In this document: positions 8,501 through 16,500 of the stretch, in pieces | Layout: each line of letters begins with the position of its first letter | Position numbering within the stretch: the stretch's first letter is position 1 | NCBI GenBank assembly: GCA_016209245.1 | Contig: JACQWN010000302.1 | Span: forward strand, 1 to 19,851 | Length of the DNA stretch: 19,851 nt | From: Bacteroidia bacterium | GTDB taxonomy: Bacteria > Bacteroidota > Bacteroidia > Bacteroidales > BM523 | Reading direction: 5' to 3' | The notes under the pieces: generated by a model | Told to the model about the DNA's origin: nothing | What the model saw: the letters and a program-made list of their open reading frames with translations, nothing else | Databases searched by the model: none | Program-made: the position numbers and the translations under genes

Positions 8501-8912
8501 AATTGACAGCATTGTATATGGTGCTTCTCCATTTAGTTATTCATGGAATAATGGGGCTACTACCGCCTCTATTGAAAATATCGCTCCCGGTACTTATTCG
8601 GTTACAGTCACAGATGCTGACGGTTGCATTACGACTAAAAGCTTTATCATTACTAAGCTTGATGAAATAATTTTGGTTAATGGTATAAAAGTATTTCCAA
8701 ATCCATCAAAGGATATTTTCTATATTGAATCGGATAATGTCACTCTAAAAAAGATTGAAGTATTTGATATGCTCGGTAATTTAGTGCTTACAAAGGAACC
8801 CGCTCAAAAGAAATTCAATATCAATCTCAGCAGATTTACAGAAGGTATTTATTTCATCAGATTTAATGCTTCATCGGGAATAGCATTCTGCAAAGTACAG
8901 CTTTTAAGATAA
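5538..8912 (+). CDS. Secreted choice-of-anchor L / PKD / SprB-repeat protein with T9SS C-terminal signal
   Basis: This is a 1124-aa cell-surface protein. Residues 1-21 are a signal peptide (MKKR, hydrophobic core, LYLFAQ). Residues about 25-270 match the choice-of-anchor L domain (NTTIYNSSQLVQNIL, GIILSTG, WGSEEYPE, GFFISGPG, AIADAGDEVYDSGVFIEAGSF). A Calx-beta-like segment follows (about 285-390), then Ig-like and SprB-type stretches. Three PKD domains start at about 562, 650 and 737 (ANF...FTDLS...WSWTF...NPYVTY). Three SprB-like repeats lie at about 820-1035 (PYSYNWSTGD...AGIYTVTVTD...GC). Residues about 1046-1124 are a T9SS type A sorting domain (VFPNPSKDIFYIES...GIYFIRF). The protein should cross the inner membrane by Sec and the outer membrane by T9SS, then be displayed or released; adhesion or motility is a family-based guess. 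The TAA stop lies in a TAATTA that borders an inserted repeat. Confidence 0.9.
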   Translation: MKKRILLISSFVLSALYLFAQMNVNTTIYNSSQLVQNILINGCVTASNVTHTGSDNDSTASIGYFTNTSPGFPFSAGIILSTGYVVDAPGTGDYFASNSLGTGGDADLDELLAGSWTTNDAIILEFDFIPSSDTVQFNYIWGSEEYPEWVNSSFNDVFGFFISGPGINGPFSNNAENIALIPGTSQYVSIDNVNNGTANLGPCMNCQYYIDNSSGSVTVYDGITTALTAYAVVVPCSTYHIKLAIADAGDEVYDSGVFIEAGSFSSGGQVGMNNPDPIYGNNNDLYEGCSNYYVFSRLDSTDTADPITVSLSISGNATQGDGTGPNDDITTFPTSFTIPAGEIYDTIYYTAFGDGIVENPPEYLIITLLSGCPCDLEPFMDTIYIYDSIPFKASIISMDVKYCDGNYPQYLDLVARCESHPPDFVRFEWSTGLIESGTWNDTYDVTESVITITPVLGISTYTVTISDLCGNSKVDSVDVLVSDMLPPTITTVDDLNGDGTGEIHVTPNGGFPPYSYSWWKNNVPIAETAPDLTSLGYGSYKLILYDNIGCSDTTIITINEVSTPVANFTVNYATINAGTTVIFTDLSQYSPTSWSWTFNGGLPATSTDQNPYVTYNTTGNYPVSLTVTNAYGNDTETKINYIHVNDSTPPTANFNANETTIIEGESVTFTDLSTNSPTAWNWNFTGGNPNGSYSQTPPPIIYYLAGTYDVQLTVSNQYGNDIETKTGYIIVQEAAQAPEADFTPMSSNVCINTTIQFTDQSEHNPATYLWSFPGANPATSSQANPSVTFNTAGIYSISLTVENAVGSDSISGTVVVTNPPTLTGSSNPTACGGSTGQAAVAVSGGVQPYSYNWSTGDHTYSIVGLEAGIYTVTVTDHVGCVASIAITVEDAGTLDGQTQIDNITCYGYSDGAITIHASDGNLPYQYLWSTGHTDSTITNLSAGVYTVTVTDNSSCVFATMDTIQKNQMQLITTETNASSPESSDGTIRIDSIVYGASPFSYSWNNGATTASIENIAPGTYSVTVTDADGCITTKSFIITKLDEIILVNGIKVFPNPSKDIFYIESDNVTLKKIEVFDMLGNLVLTKEPAQKKFNINLSRFTEGIYFIRFNASSGIAFCKVQLLR

Positions 8913-9082
8913 TTAGGGCTTGCTGAAAAGTCACAAAGTGGACTAAAGCCCATAAGTGCTAATTTAAGAAGCATACTCAAGTTAGCACTACATCAAAATG
9001 CAAAGAATCTAATACTATTAATTAAAATCCTTTGCATTGCTGTATTACAATCAAATAATATTTTTTCAGCAAATCCTAATTA
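8910..9082. repeat. Palindromic element A with GGGCTTGCTGAAAA ends, bordered by TAATTA
   Basis: The left end GGGCTTGCTGAAAA (8916-8929) is inverted as TTTTCAGCAAATCC (9063-9076), 12 of 14 matching. Both are bordered by TAATTA (8910-8915 and 9077-9082). Inside are smaller inverted pairs: ATGCAAAGAAT near 8998 against ATCCTTTGCAT near 9028, and AAGTGCTAA near 8956 against TTAGCACT near 8976. There is no ORF. Terminal inverted repeats plus a repeated hexamer suggest a MITE-like insertion; TAATTA is itself palindromic, so it could also be part of the ends. It lies between convergent genes and could act as a bidirectional terminator. Confidence 0.55.
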
Positions 9083-9209
9083 GTGTCTGTCTGTAATGTC
9101 AGTTCACAAAGAAATCTATAGCCACGAATTGCACGAATTTACACGAAAAACTTGATTTTAATTCGTGCAATTCGTGGCAAATTTCGACATTATGGACAGA
9201 CACTAATTA
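9077..9209. repeat. Palindromic element B with GTGTCTGTC ends and a perfect 19-bp inner inverted repeat
   Basis: The ends at 9083-9100 (GTGTCTGTC...) and 9186-9203 are inverted with two mismatches (TGTAATGTC against CATAATGTC), bordered by TAATTA at 9077-9082 and 9204-9209. Inside, GCCACGAATTGCACGAATT (9121-9139) is perfectly inverted at 9160-9178 around a 20-base loop. It abuts element A, sharing the middle TAATTA. The right border contains the stop codon of the minus-strand sensor gene. It is non-coding, and the two elements share no obvious sequence. Confidence 0.6.
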
Positions 9210-12200
9210 TACCTTAAATCCAAAAACTAATATATCATCCAATTGACTTTCTCCATACATCCACCGGCGGATAGTATCATCAAGAATTTCTTTTTGCTGT
9301 TTAATATCATTAGAATTTATTTCCAATAATAATTTCCGGAAATTAGTATAATAATATTTTTGCCCTTTTTCCCCTCCGAATTGATCCATATACCCATCGG
9401 AAAACATATAAAATGTATCCCCATGTCTTAGTTCAATTTGCTGGTTGCTGAAATGAATTTCTTTTTTGATCAGAGATTTTCCGATAGAAATATTATCACC
9501 TTTAAATTCAAATAATTTATTGTCGCGTACCATAATCAGCGGCTGTATTGCACCGGCGAATTCAAGTATTCTTTTTTCTTTATCAATAATGCAAAGTGCA
9601 ATTTCAAGTCCATCATCAATTTCAGTTTCCTTTGAATATGAAAGTAATTTTTTCTCAAGCATTTCCTTCATCCTGTCAAGTATATTAGCAGCCGATTCAA
9701 TATTTCTTCTTGAAGAAGTAATCTGTTCAAGCAGATTATTTCCGATAATAGACATAAAAGCTCCTGGTACGCCATGTCCGGTGCAGTCGGCTATAGCAAG
9801 AAATAACTTGTCTTTAATATTTTTAATCCAGTAAAAATCACCGCTTACAATATCCCGTGGCTTAAAAAGGATAAAGTGTTCGGGAAGAAACCGTGAAATA
9901 AACTCGCTTTCAGGTATAATCGCCTTTTGAATCCGTTCAGCATAAACAATACTGTCCATAATTTGCTTATTTCGTCTTACAAGCGATCTATTGCTGATTT
10001 CAAGCTGCTCAGCCTGGCTTTGAATTTCTTCCTTTTGTTGCTCAATTTCTTCGTTTCTTTCAAGTATTTCGTGGTGCTGCTTAAGGATTTCCGCTTCAGC
10101 TTCTTTTAGCTTAGTTATATCTGTATCAATAGCAATTATTTTTTTTATATTGCCATCAAAACCAAGTATAGTATTCAGAGTGGTCTGCAACCATACTTTT
10201 TTCCCTGATTTTGAAATATTTTCCGATTCATAAACAACAGAGCTTTTTTCCCCGATACATTCCTTGATAGCTTCACGGATATTAGGATTCGAGCTTGTGG
10301 CAATAATATTTTTACCAACTTGTTGGATAAATTCCTCAAATGTATAACCAAAAATTTTAGTAAAGCCCTGATTTACCCATTCTAAATTACCATCAGCAGA
10401 AGCAATAATAACGGAATTATCAGTTTCGCTTGCAACAATCGAAAGCTTCTCCAATTCTTTATTAGCTTCTGCAAGCTTCTCTGCTTGGACAGAAATTTTT
10501 TCTTTCTGAGCTTGAATTTCGGCGGTTCTTAACCGAACCTGCTTTTCAAGCTCACGGTTATACTTTTTAATCCTTCTTACACGTATGTAATAAATAAAAA
10601 TAACAATTGCTATAAAAGCAATGCTTGTTAAAACATAGAAATAAACAGTCTGATAAAAATGGGGGTTTTGAATTATTGTTATTGTTGCAGGAATATTATT
10701 CCATTGCCCATCGTTGTTGCAGGATATAACTTTGAAAATAAATTTACCCGGAGGTAAGTTGGTGTAAACAGCTTCACGTTTTGTTCCTGCTTCAATCCAA
10801 TTAGCATCAAATCCTTCAAGCTTATATTTAAAAAGAACTTTTTCAGGGGCGGTAAAGCTAATACCTGTATAATATAACTCCAGCCGTCGAATACCGGGTG
10901 ATAATGTAATGACGCCTTCCGGAAAAACAATAATACTATCTATTTTTAGCATCTCAATTTTATTGCTCGGAAGAGTTTGTGAATATTCTATCTCTGACGG
11001 ATTTATCATAGCCAAACCATTTATTGTCGGAAACCATAATTTTCCATCTGAAGTCATACAACTTTTTGAATTGGCAACACACTGGTCGCCTGTTACACCA
11101 TCAGCTTTTGTATATAAAAAAGATGTTAATCTCACTTGATTTCCATCAGCTATTTTTATAATGTCATCTTTTAATATTCTATAAATTCCGTCGGTGCTTG
11201 TTATCCATAAAAATCCGCTGTTATCCTCGATTATTTCAAAGGCATTGTTAAAAGGAGCGCCAGGTATCCGCCCCAGACAATTAAATTTTTCATCTTTATA
11301 AACTGTAATTCCACTTGTGCAACCAATCCATATTCTTCCGGATTTGTCATCATACCCCTTGAAAATTGTGTTGCTGCATAAACCTTCTGATGTATAATAC
11401 GAATGAATGACTCCATTTTTCATCTTGTTCAAACCCTCCCTTGTGCCAACCCACAGATTGCCGTTACTATCGGAGAAAACCGACAGGATGAAATTATCAG
11501 AAAGACCTTCTTTTCTGTAGAATGGCTCAAATTCCCCGTCTTTCATTCTGTTCAGACCATTTTCGGTACCGAACCATAACGATTTATAATTATCTTCGTA
11601 AGCTATTCTTACAAGATTGCTTGACAACCCGTCTGTTTCAGTAAAAATTCGCACACCTTTTTCATTCTTACATACTAATCCATTGTTAGTGCAAATCCAC
11701 AGATTTTTTTCAGAATCGAGCAATAAGTCGCGTACTACCGGCGAAGGAAGGGTAATTCCACAATCAAAAGAAGAAAATTGTTCATTCCGGTACCTGATAA
11801 TACCATCTTTTGTACCAATAAGCAAACTGCTGTCACCGTATTCAATTACACAATATACAACATCGGCAGGAAAACCATTCTCTGCACTAAAAGAGCTGAA
11901 TTTTGTTTCTTTAAGACAATAAATACCGAAATTGTATTCCGATACCCATATATTGCCTTCATTATCCTCGGTAATTCCGGTTACATAATGTTTGTTGAAT
12001 TTGCTTGTAGTAACCAGTGATGAGAAATTTCCAGAATAATATTTTGATAAACCGCCATTCCTTGTCCCTATCCATAAAGCGCCGGCTCTGTCTTTATACA
12101 AACAATAAATATCATCAGACGGAAGCCCATTTTTCTCAGTAAAACATTCAATAATTTTATTACGGGTCAGATGATAAAGTCCTGAATTTGTAGCCGCCCA

Positions 12201-12917
12201 CATACTGCCATCGTTATCACACAAGACAAATCTAATATCATGCACTTCTGCATTTTCATTTAATCTTACATGCTTAGCTATATTATTTTCTAAATAAAAT
12301 AACCCCTTTTCGGCAGTTGCAATCCAAATAATGCCATCATTATCCTCTGCGATGGATTTTATTTTTACATTTCTCAATAAAGTCGGAACTGCCTGAACAG
12401 AAATGCTTTTATTATATAAATAACATAAACCATGTGTTGTTCCAATCCATAATTTGCCATTCCTGTCTTTGAATATACTCTCAATTCCTGTGCTTGGCAA
12501 TCCCTGTTTTTCAGTAAAAAGTTTCCATTTATTGTTTTTATAGCTTAACAAACCATCGAGGGTTCCGAGCCACAAGCAGGTATCATTATCCTCGTATAAA
12601 TAAAAAATACCATGATTCCGGAATACAGGCGTATTAATAACATTATAAACAGTCATACGAATACCATCAAAACGGACAAGACCGCTGTATGTGCCAATCC
12701 AAAGATATCCGTCTTTTCCATAGATAACAGTTTTAGCTCCGTTCATAGGCAATCCTTCATCTTTTGAATAAAAAGAAATTCCAAATTGGCTAAGTTTTTT
12801 TTGCGGATTCAACCCCATTAACCGATGGAATGAAAAAATACTAAAGAATAAAATAAACAGAATTATAAATCTTTTTATAAAAATTTTATATTGAATATGA
12901 GGTAATTTATTGTTCAT
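9207..12917 (-). CDS. Propeller-Y_Y_Y sensor with PAS domain and SpoIIE/PP2C phosphatase output
   Basis: This is a 1236-aa transmembrane signalling protein. A hydrophobic N-terminal segment (about 17-30) serves as signal or anchor. About 14 reg_prop repeats ([LI]W[IFV]GT..GL) follow, then a Y_Y_Y domain (about 690-755; FKYKLEGFDANW, TNLPPGKFIFKV), a membrane helix (about 757-782), a coiled coil, a PAS/PAC domain (about 825-945; GKKVWLQTTLNTI) and a second coiled coil. The C-terminal SpoIIE-type phosphatase has GDFYW (1026-1030), DCTGHG (from 1044), SDGYMD (1173-1178) and QLDDILVF (D1227/D1228), so the metal sites look intact. It lacks the histidine kinase, receiver and AraC parts of hybrid two-component regulators. 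The likely output is dephosphorylation of an anti-sigma-antagonist-type partner; none is encoded nearby. ATG 12917 is chosen over TTG 12947, which lies inside the predicted -7 box. Confidence 0.88.
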   Translation of the reverse strand: MNNKLPHIQYKIFIKRFIILFILFFSIFSFHRLMGLNPQKKLSQFGISFYSKDEGLPMNGAKTVIYGKDGYLWIGTYSGLVRFDGIRMTVYNVINTPVFRNHGIFYLYEDNDTCLWLGTLDGLLSYKNNKWKLFTEKQGLPSTGIESIFKDRNGKLWIGTTHGLCYLYNKSISVQAVPTLLRNVKIKSIAEDNDGIIWIATAEKGLFYLENNIAKHVRLNENAEVHDIRFVLCDNDGSMWAATNSGLYHLTRNKIIECFTEKNGLPSDDIYCLYKDRAGALWIGTRNGGLSKYYSGNFSSLVTTSKFNKHYVTGITEDNEGNIWVSEYNFGIYCLKETKFSSFSAENGFPADVVYCVIEYGDSSLLIGTKDGIIRYRNEQFSSFDCGITLPSPVVRDLLLDSEKNLWICTNNGLVCKNEKGVRIFTETDGLSSNLVRIAYEDNYKSLWFGTENGLNRMKDGEFEPFYRKEGLSDNFILSVFSDSNGNLWVGTREGLNKMKNGVIHSYYTSEGLCSNTIFKGYDDKSGRIWIGCTSGITVYKDEKFNCLGRIPGAPFNNAFEIIEDNSGFLWITSTDGIYRILKDDIIKIADGNQVRLTSFLYTKADGVTGDQCVANSKSCMTSDGKLWFPTINGLAMINPSEIEYSQTLPSNKIEMLKIDSIIVFPEGVITLSPGIRRLELYYTGISFTAPEKVLFKYKLEGFDANWIEAGTKREAVYTNLPPGKFIFKVISCNNDGQWNNIPATITIIQNPHFYQTVYFYVLTSIAFIAIVIFIYYIRVRRIKKYNRELEKQVRLRTAEIQAQKEKISVQAEKLAEANKELEKLSIVASETDNSVIIASADGNLEWVNQGFTKIFGYTFEEFIQQVGKNIIATSSNPNIREAIKECIGEKSSVVYESENISKSGKKVWLQTTLNTILGFDGNIKKIIAIDTDITKLKEAEAEILKQHHEILERNEEIEQQKEEIQSQAEQLEISNRSLVRRNKQIMDSIVYAERIQKAIIPESEFISRFLPEHFILFKPRDIVSGDFYWIKNIKDKLFLAIADCTGHGVPGAFMSIIGNNLLEQITSSRRNIESAANILDRMKEMLEKKLLSYSKETEIDDGLEIALCIIDKEKRILEFAGAIQPLIMVRDNKLFEFKGDNISIGKSLIKKEIHFSNQQIELRHGDTFYMFSDGYMDQFGGEKGQKYYYTNFRKLLLEINSNDIKQQKEILDDTIRRWMYGESQLDDILVFGFKV

Positions 12918-12944
12918 TTTTCTAATATGAATTATGGTTAAGCT

Positions 12945-12977
12945 CAAACTAATTTCAGAATAAAGCTAAAAAGCAAA
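12945..12977 (-). promoter_or_regulatory. Probable promoter of the propeller/PP2C sensor gene
   Basis: Read on the minus strand, TTTG (12974-12977) is followed after 21 bases by TTAGTTTG (12945-12952), close to the Bacteroidota TTTG...TAnnTTTG pair with one mismatch. Initiation about 8 bases downstream would leave a leader of about 20 bases before ATG 12917. Confidence 0.42.
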
Positions 12978-13018
12978 TATAGTAAAATTTATTCAATGCA
13001 TACAAATTGCAAAAAGCA

Positions 13019-13294
13019 GGCTAAATTTTATTTTGAGGTGCTACGAAAAATATTTTTCCACTCTGAAACAAAAACTCTTTATCGCAAAATAGGCATACTC
13101 ACCCCCTTCCCCTCTCTACTAATAGAGAGGGGCGATAAATCTGTATTATTTGAAATATTGACGAATCTCTTTTATAACACGTCAGTATCATCCCCTTCTC
13201 TACTCGTAGAGAGGGGGACCGAGGGGGTGAGTACGCCAATATTCAATAGCAATGTTAATAACTTTTTTCCAGCACCTCAAAATAATATTTAGCC
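13019..13294. repeat. Palindromic element C with GGCTAAAT...GAGGTGCT ends and twin CT-rich hairpins
   Basis: The end at 13019-13042 (GGCTAAATTTTATTTTGAGG plus TGCT) is inverted at 13271-13294 with one mismatch over 24 bases. The interior is an imperfect palindrome. A GTACTCACCCCCT-like stretch near 13096-13106 mirrors one near 13222-13233, and each arm carries its own hairpin: CCCCTCTCTA (13109-13118) pairs with 13123-13132 around CTAA, and a similar one spans 13192-13217. An unbroken 98-codon frame crosses it but shows only repeat-derived sequence. No flanking target duplication was found. It occupies the gap between the divergent sensor and secA genes. Confidence 0.55.
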
Positions 13295-13356
13295 CATGCC
13301 TCGCCTCTGCGTAGCTAGCGCAGGCGTTAAAGCTACGCAGAGGCGGAGGGCGGGGT
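13295..13356. repeat. GC-rich inverted repeat next to element C
   Basis: GCCTCTGCGTAGCT (13303-13316) is perfectly inverted at 13331-13344 around a 14-base loop. The stem extends outward imperfectly (CCC.TGCCTC against GGAGGGCGGGG). It is markedly more GC-rich than its surroundings and non-coding. With no T run directly after it, it is a weak terminator candidate and more likely another dispersed repeat. Confidence 0.5.
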
Positions 13357-13382
13357 TTAGTCACTAACAGTTTTATTTTTTA

Positions 13383-13411
13383 TTGTTTAATTACAAATTT
13401 CTTTAACTTTG
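13383..13411 (+). promoter_or_regulatory. Probable secA promoter
   Basis: TAACTTTG (13404-13411) is a perfect TAnnTTTG box, and a TTG (13383-13385) lies 18 bases upstream as a possible -33 element. Transcription would start around 13418-13420. The remaining stretch to the first secA-like codons (about 13420-13524) is AT-rich, holds ACGAA/TTCGT-rich repeats (TACGAATTTACGAATTACGA around 13479) and contains no ATG. Confidence 0.5.
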
Positions 13412-13563
13412 TATTTTATATAATTATTCGTAACTATTTAGGTATAAACGTTATTATTCCACCGAAGTACGAAAAAATACGAATTTACGAATTACGAAAG
13501 GGTTCGTGGCAGGCAAAATTAACACTTTTCGGCAATAAATCGGAACGTGATGTTAAAGAAATT

Positions 13564-16500
13564 GTGCCAATTGCAGAAAAGGTCAAAGAAGAATATGCAA
13601 AGCTTGGGTCTCTCACAAATGATGAACTAAGAACTAAATCGGCAGAATTAAAAGAAAAAGTTCGGAATTTCCTAAAACCTTATGAAGATGAAATAGCTGA
13701 ATGGAAAGAAAAAGCCGAATCGGGGCAACTGGATATTTATGAAACAGAAAATATTTATGAAAATATTGATAAACAAACAAAAGAGATTAATAATAAAATA
13801 GAAGAAATTCTTAATGAAGTGCTTCCTGAGGTTTTTGCAGTTGTTAAAGAAACAGCAAAACGTTTTTATGAAAATGAACGGCTTGAAGTTACAGCCACTC
13901 AATTCGATAGGGATTTGGCAGCTATCAAAGAAAATGTTATTATCGAAGGCGATAAGGCGATATATCTTAACAGATGGATGGCAGGCGGCAACCAGATTAA
14001 ATGGGATATGGTTCATTACGATTGCCAGTTGATTGGCGGTGTCACTCTTCACCAGGGAAGGATTGCTGAAATGGCGACAGGCGAAGGAAAAACGCTTGTC
14101 GCAACATTGCCTGTTTTTCTGAATGCATTAGCAGGAAAAGGGGTTCATGTTGTTACTGTTAACGACTATCTTGCAAAACGCGATTCCGAATGGATGGGGC
14201 CAATCTATCAATTTCATGGTCTTTCAAGTGATTGCATTGATAAACATCAACCCAACTCGGAAGCCCGGCGCCGGGCTTACAATTGTGATATTACCTACGG
14301 AACAAATAATGAATTCGGCTTCGACTACCTCAGGGATAATATGGCAATCAGCCCGCATGACCTTGTTCAACGAAAACATCATTATGCTATTGTTGACGAG
14401 GTTGACTCGGTTCTTATTGATGATGCAAGAACCCCTCTGATTATTTCAGGACCTGTCCCTAAAGGAGAAGACCAGCTTTTCATGGAATTACGGCCTAAGG
14501 TCGAAAAGCTATATAAAGCACAACGGACATTAGTAACACAATTAATTGCCGAGTCAAAAAAACTTATTTCCGAAAAAAATGATAAAGACGGGGGATTCAA
14601 GCTACTTCAATCATTTAAAGGGCTTCCCAAGACTAAAGCATTGACAAAATTTCTTAGCGAAACAGGAATGAAAACCCTGATGCATAAAACTGAAAACATT
14701 TATCTTCAGGATAATGCCAAACGTATGCATGAAGTTACTGACGACCTTTATTTTGTGATTGAAGAAAAACAGCATTCAGTCGAAATAACTGAAAAAGGCA
14801 TTGATCTGATTGCCGATTCGGCTGAAGATGCTCAATTTTTTATATTACCTGATATCGGTTCGGAAATCGCCGAGATTGAAAAACTGGATATTACACCTGT
14901 AAAAAAACTGGAAAAAAAGGATAAGCTTTTACAGGAATATTCAATAAAATCGGAGCGGGTACACACTATTAACCAATTGCTAAAAGCATATTCCCTGTTT
15001 GAAAAAGACGTGGAATATGTCGTCATTGATAATAAAGTAAAAATTGTTGACGAGCAAACAGGACGTATTCTTGAAGGACGCAGGTATTCCGACGGGCTGC
15101 ACCAGGCAATTGAAGCAAAAGAAAACGTCAAGGTCGAGGCGGCTACCCAGACTTTTGCAACAATTACACTTCAAAATTACTTCAGAATGTATCATAAGCT
15201 TGCAGGGATGACCGGTACCGCTGAAACCGAAGCAGGTGAGCTTTGGAATATATATAAGCTCGATGTAATGGTAATACCGACTAACAGGCCTGTTATCAGA
15301 AAAGACTTTCAGGACAAAGTCTATAAAACAAAACGTGAAAAATATAATGCTGTTATACAAGAAATTACTGACTTAATAAATAACGGCAGGCCTATACTGG
15401 TTGGTACAACATCAGTTGAAATTTCCGAATTACTCAGCAAGGCATTGAAAATGAGGGGGATTAAACATAATGTCTTAAATGCTAAATTGCACCAGCGGGA
15501 AGCGGAAATTGTAGCCGAAGCTGGAAAATCGCGAACGGTAACTATTGCCACAAATATGGCAGGACGGGGAACCGACATCAAGCTGAGCGAAGATACCCGT
15601 ACAGCAGGAGGTCTTGCAATAGTAGGCACTGAAAGACATGAATCACGCCGGGTTGACCGCCAGTTAAGAGGGCGTTCCGGACGACAGGGAGATGGCGGAA
15701 CTTCACAGTTCTTTGTTTCGCTTGAAGATGACCTGATGCGCATGTTTGGTTCTGACCGTATCGCCCGATTAATGGACAGGCTTGGAATTGAACAAGGCGA
15801 AGTTATTCAGCATTCTATGATTACAAAATCTATTGAACGGGCTCAGAAAAAAGTTGAAGAGAATAACTTCGGCATTCGCAAACGCCTCCTTGAATACGAT
15901 GATGTCATGAATAACCAGCGTACAGTGATTTATACAAAACGAAAATATGCATTGTTCGGTGAACGGCTCGAATTAGAAATTAATAATATGATACATGATG
16001 TTTGTGAATCAATTATTAATGATTGTCACGGCCAGGTTGATTTTGAGGAATTCAAAATAATGCTGATACGCAACCTCTTTATTGAATCTCCAATAAATGA
16101 TACCGATTATTTAAAGATGAACCCTGATGAAATTACCGAAATTATTTATAAAAGGGTAATGGAGACATATAAACGGAAAATTGATATTATTGCCAAACAG
16201 GCATTTCCTGTTATAAAAGAAGTATTTGAAAAAAGCGGTCATATTTACGAAAACATTGTTGTACCTATAACCGACGGTTACCGTATTTTTAATGTAATTA
16301 CTAATCTTAAAAAAGCCAGTGAAACAAAAGGAACAGAAGTTGTCAGGGCATATCAAAAAACTACACTTCTCGCAATAATTGATGATGCATGGAAAGAACA
16401 CCTGCGGGAGATGGACGACCTTAAACAATCGGTTCAAGCCGCAGCTTATGAACAGAAAGACCCTTTGCTGATTTATAAATTTGAATCTTTTCAATTGTTT

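Noticed and set aside
7225..8640. Possible tandem DNA repeat array in the T9SS protein gene
   Set aside because: The repeats are diverged PKD and SprB protein domains; at DNA level they are not near-identical units.
12996..13292. A 98-codon plus-strand ORF between the sensor gene and secA
   Set aside because: It runs across both arms of palindromic element C. Its internally similar segments (SLLIERG / SLLVERG) are produced by the twin hairpins, not by a protein family.
13476..13500. TACGAATTTACGAATTACGA-type sequence as a CRISPR or iteron array
   Set aside because: The units are short, overlapping and irregular with no spacers; more likely a fragment of a dispersed repeat.
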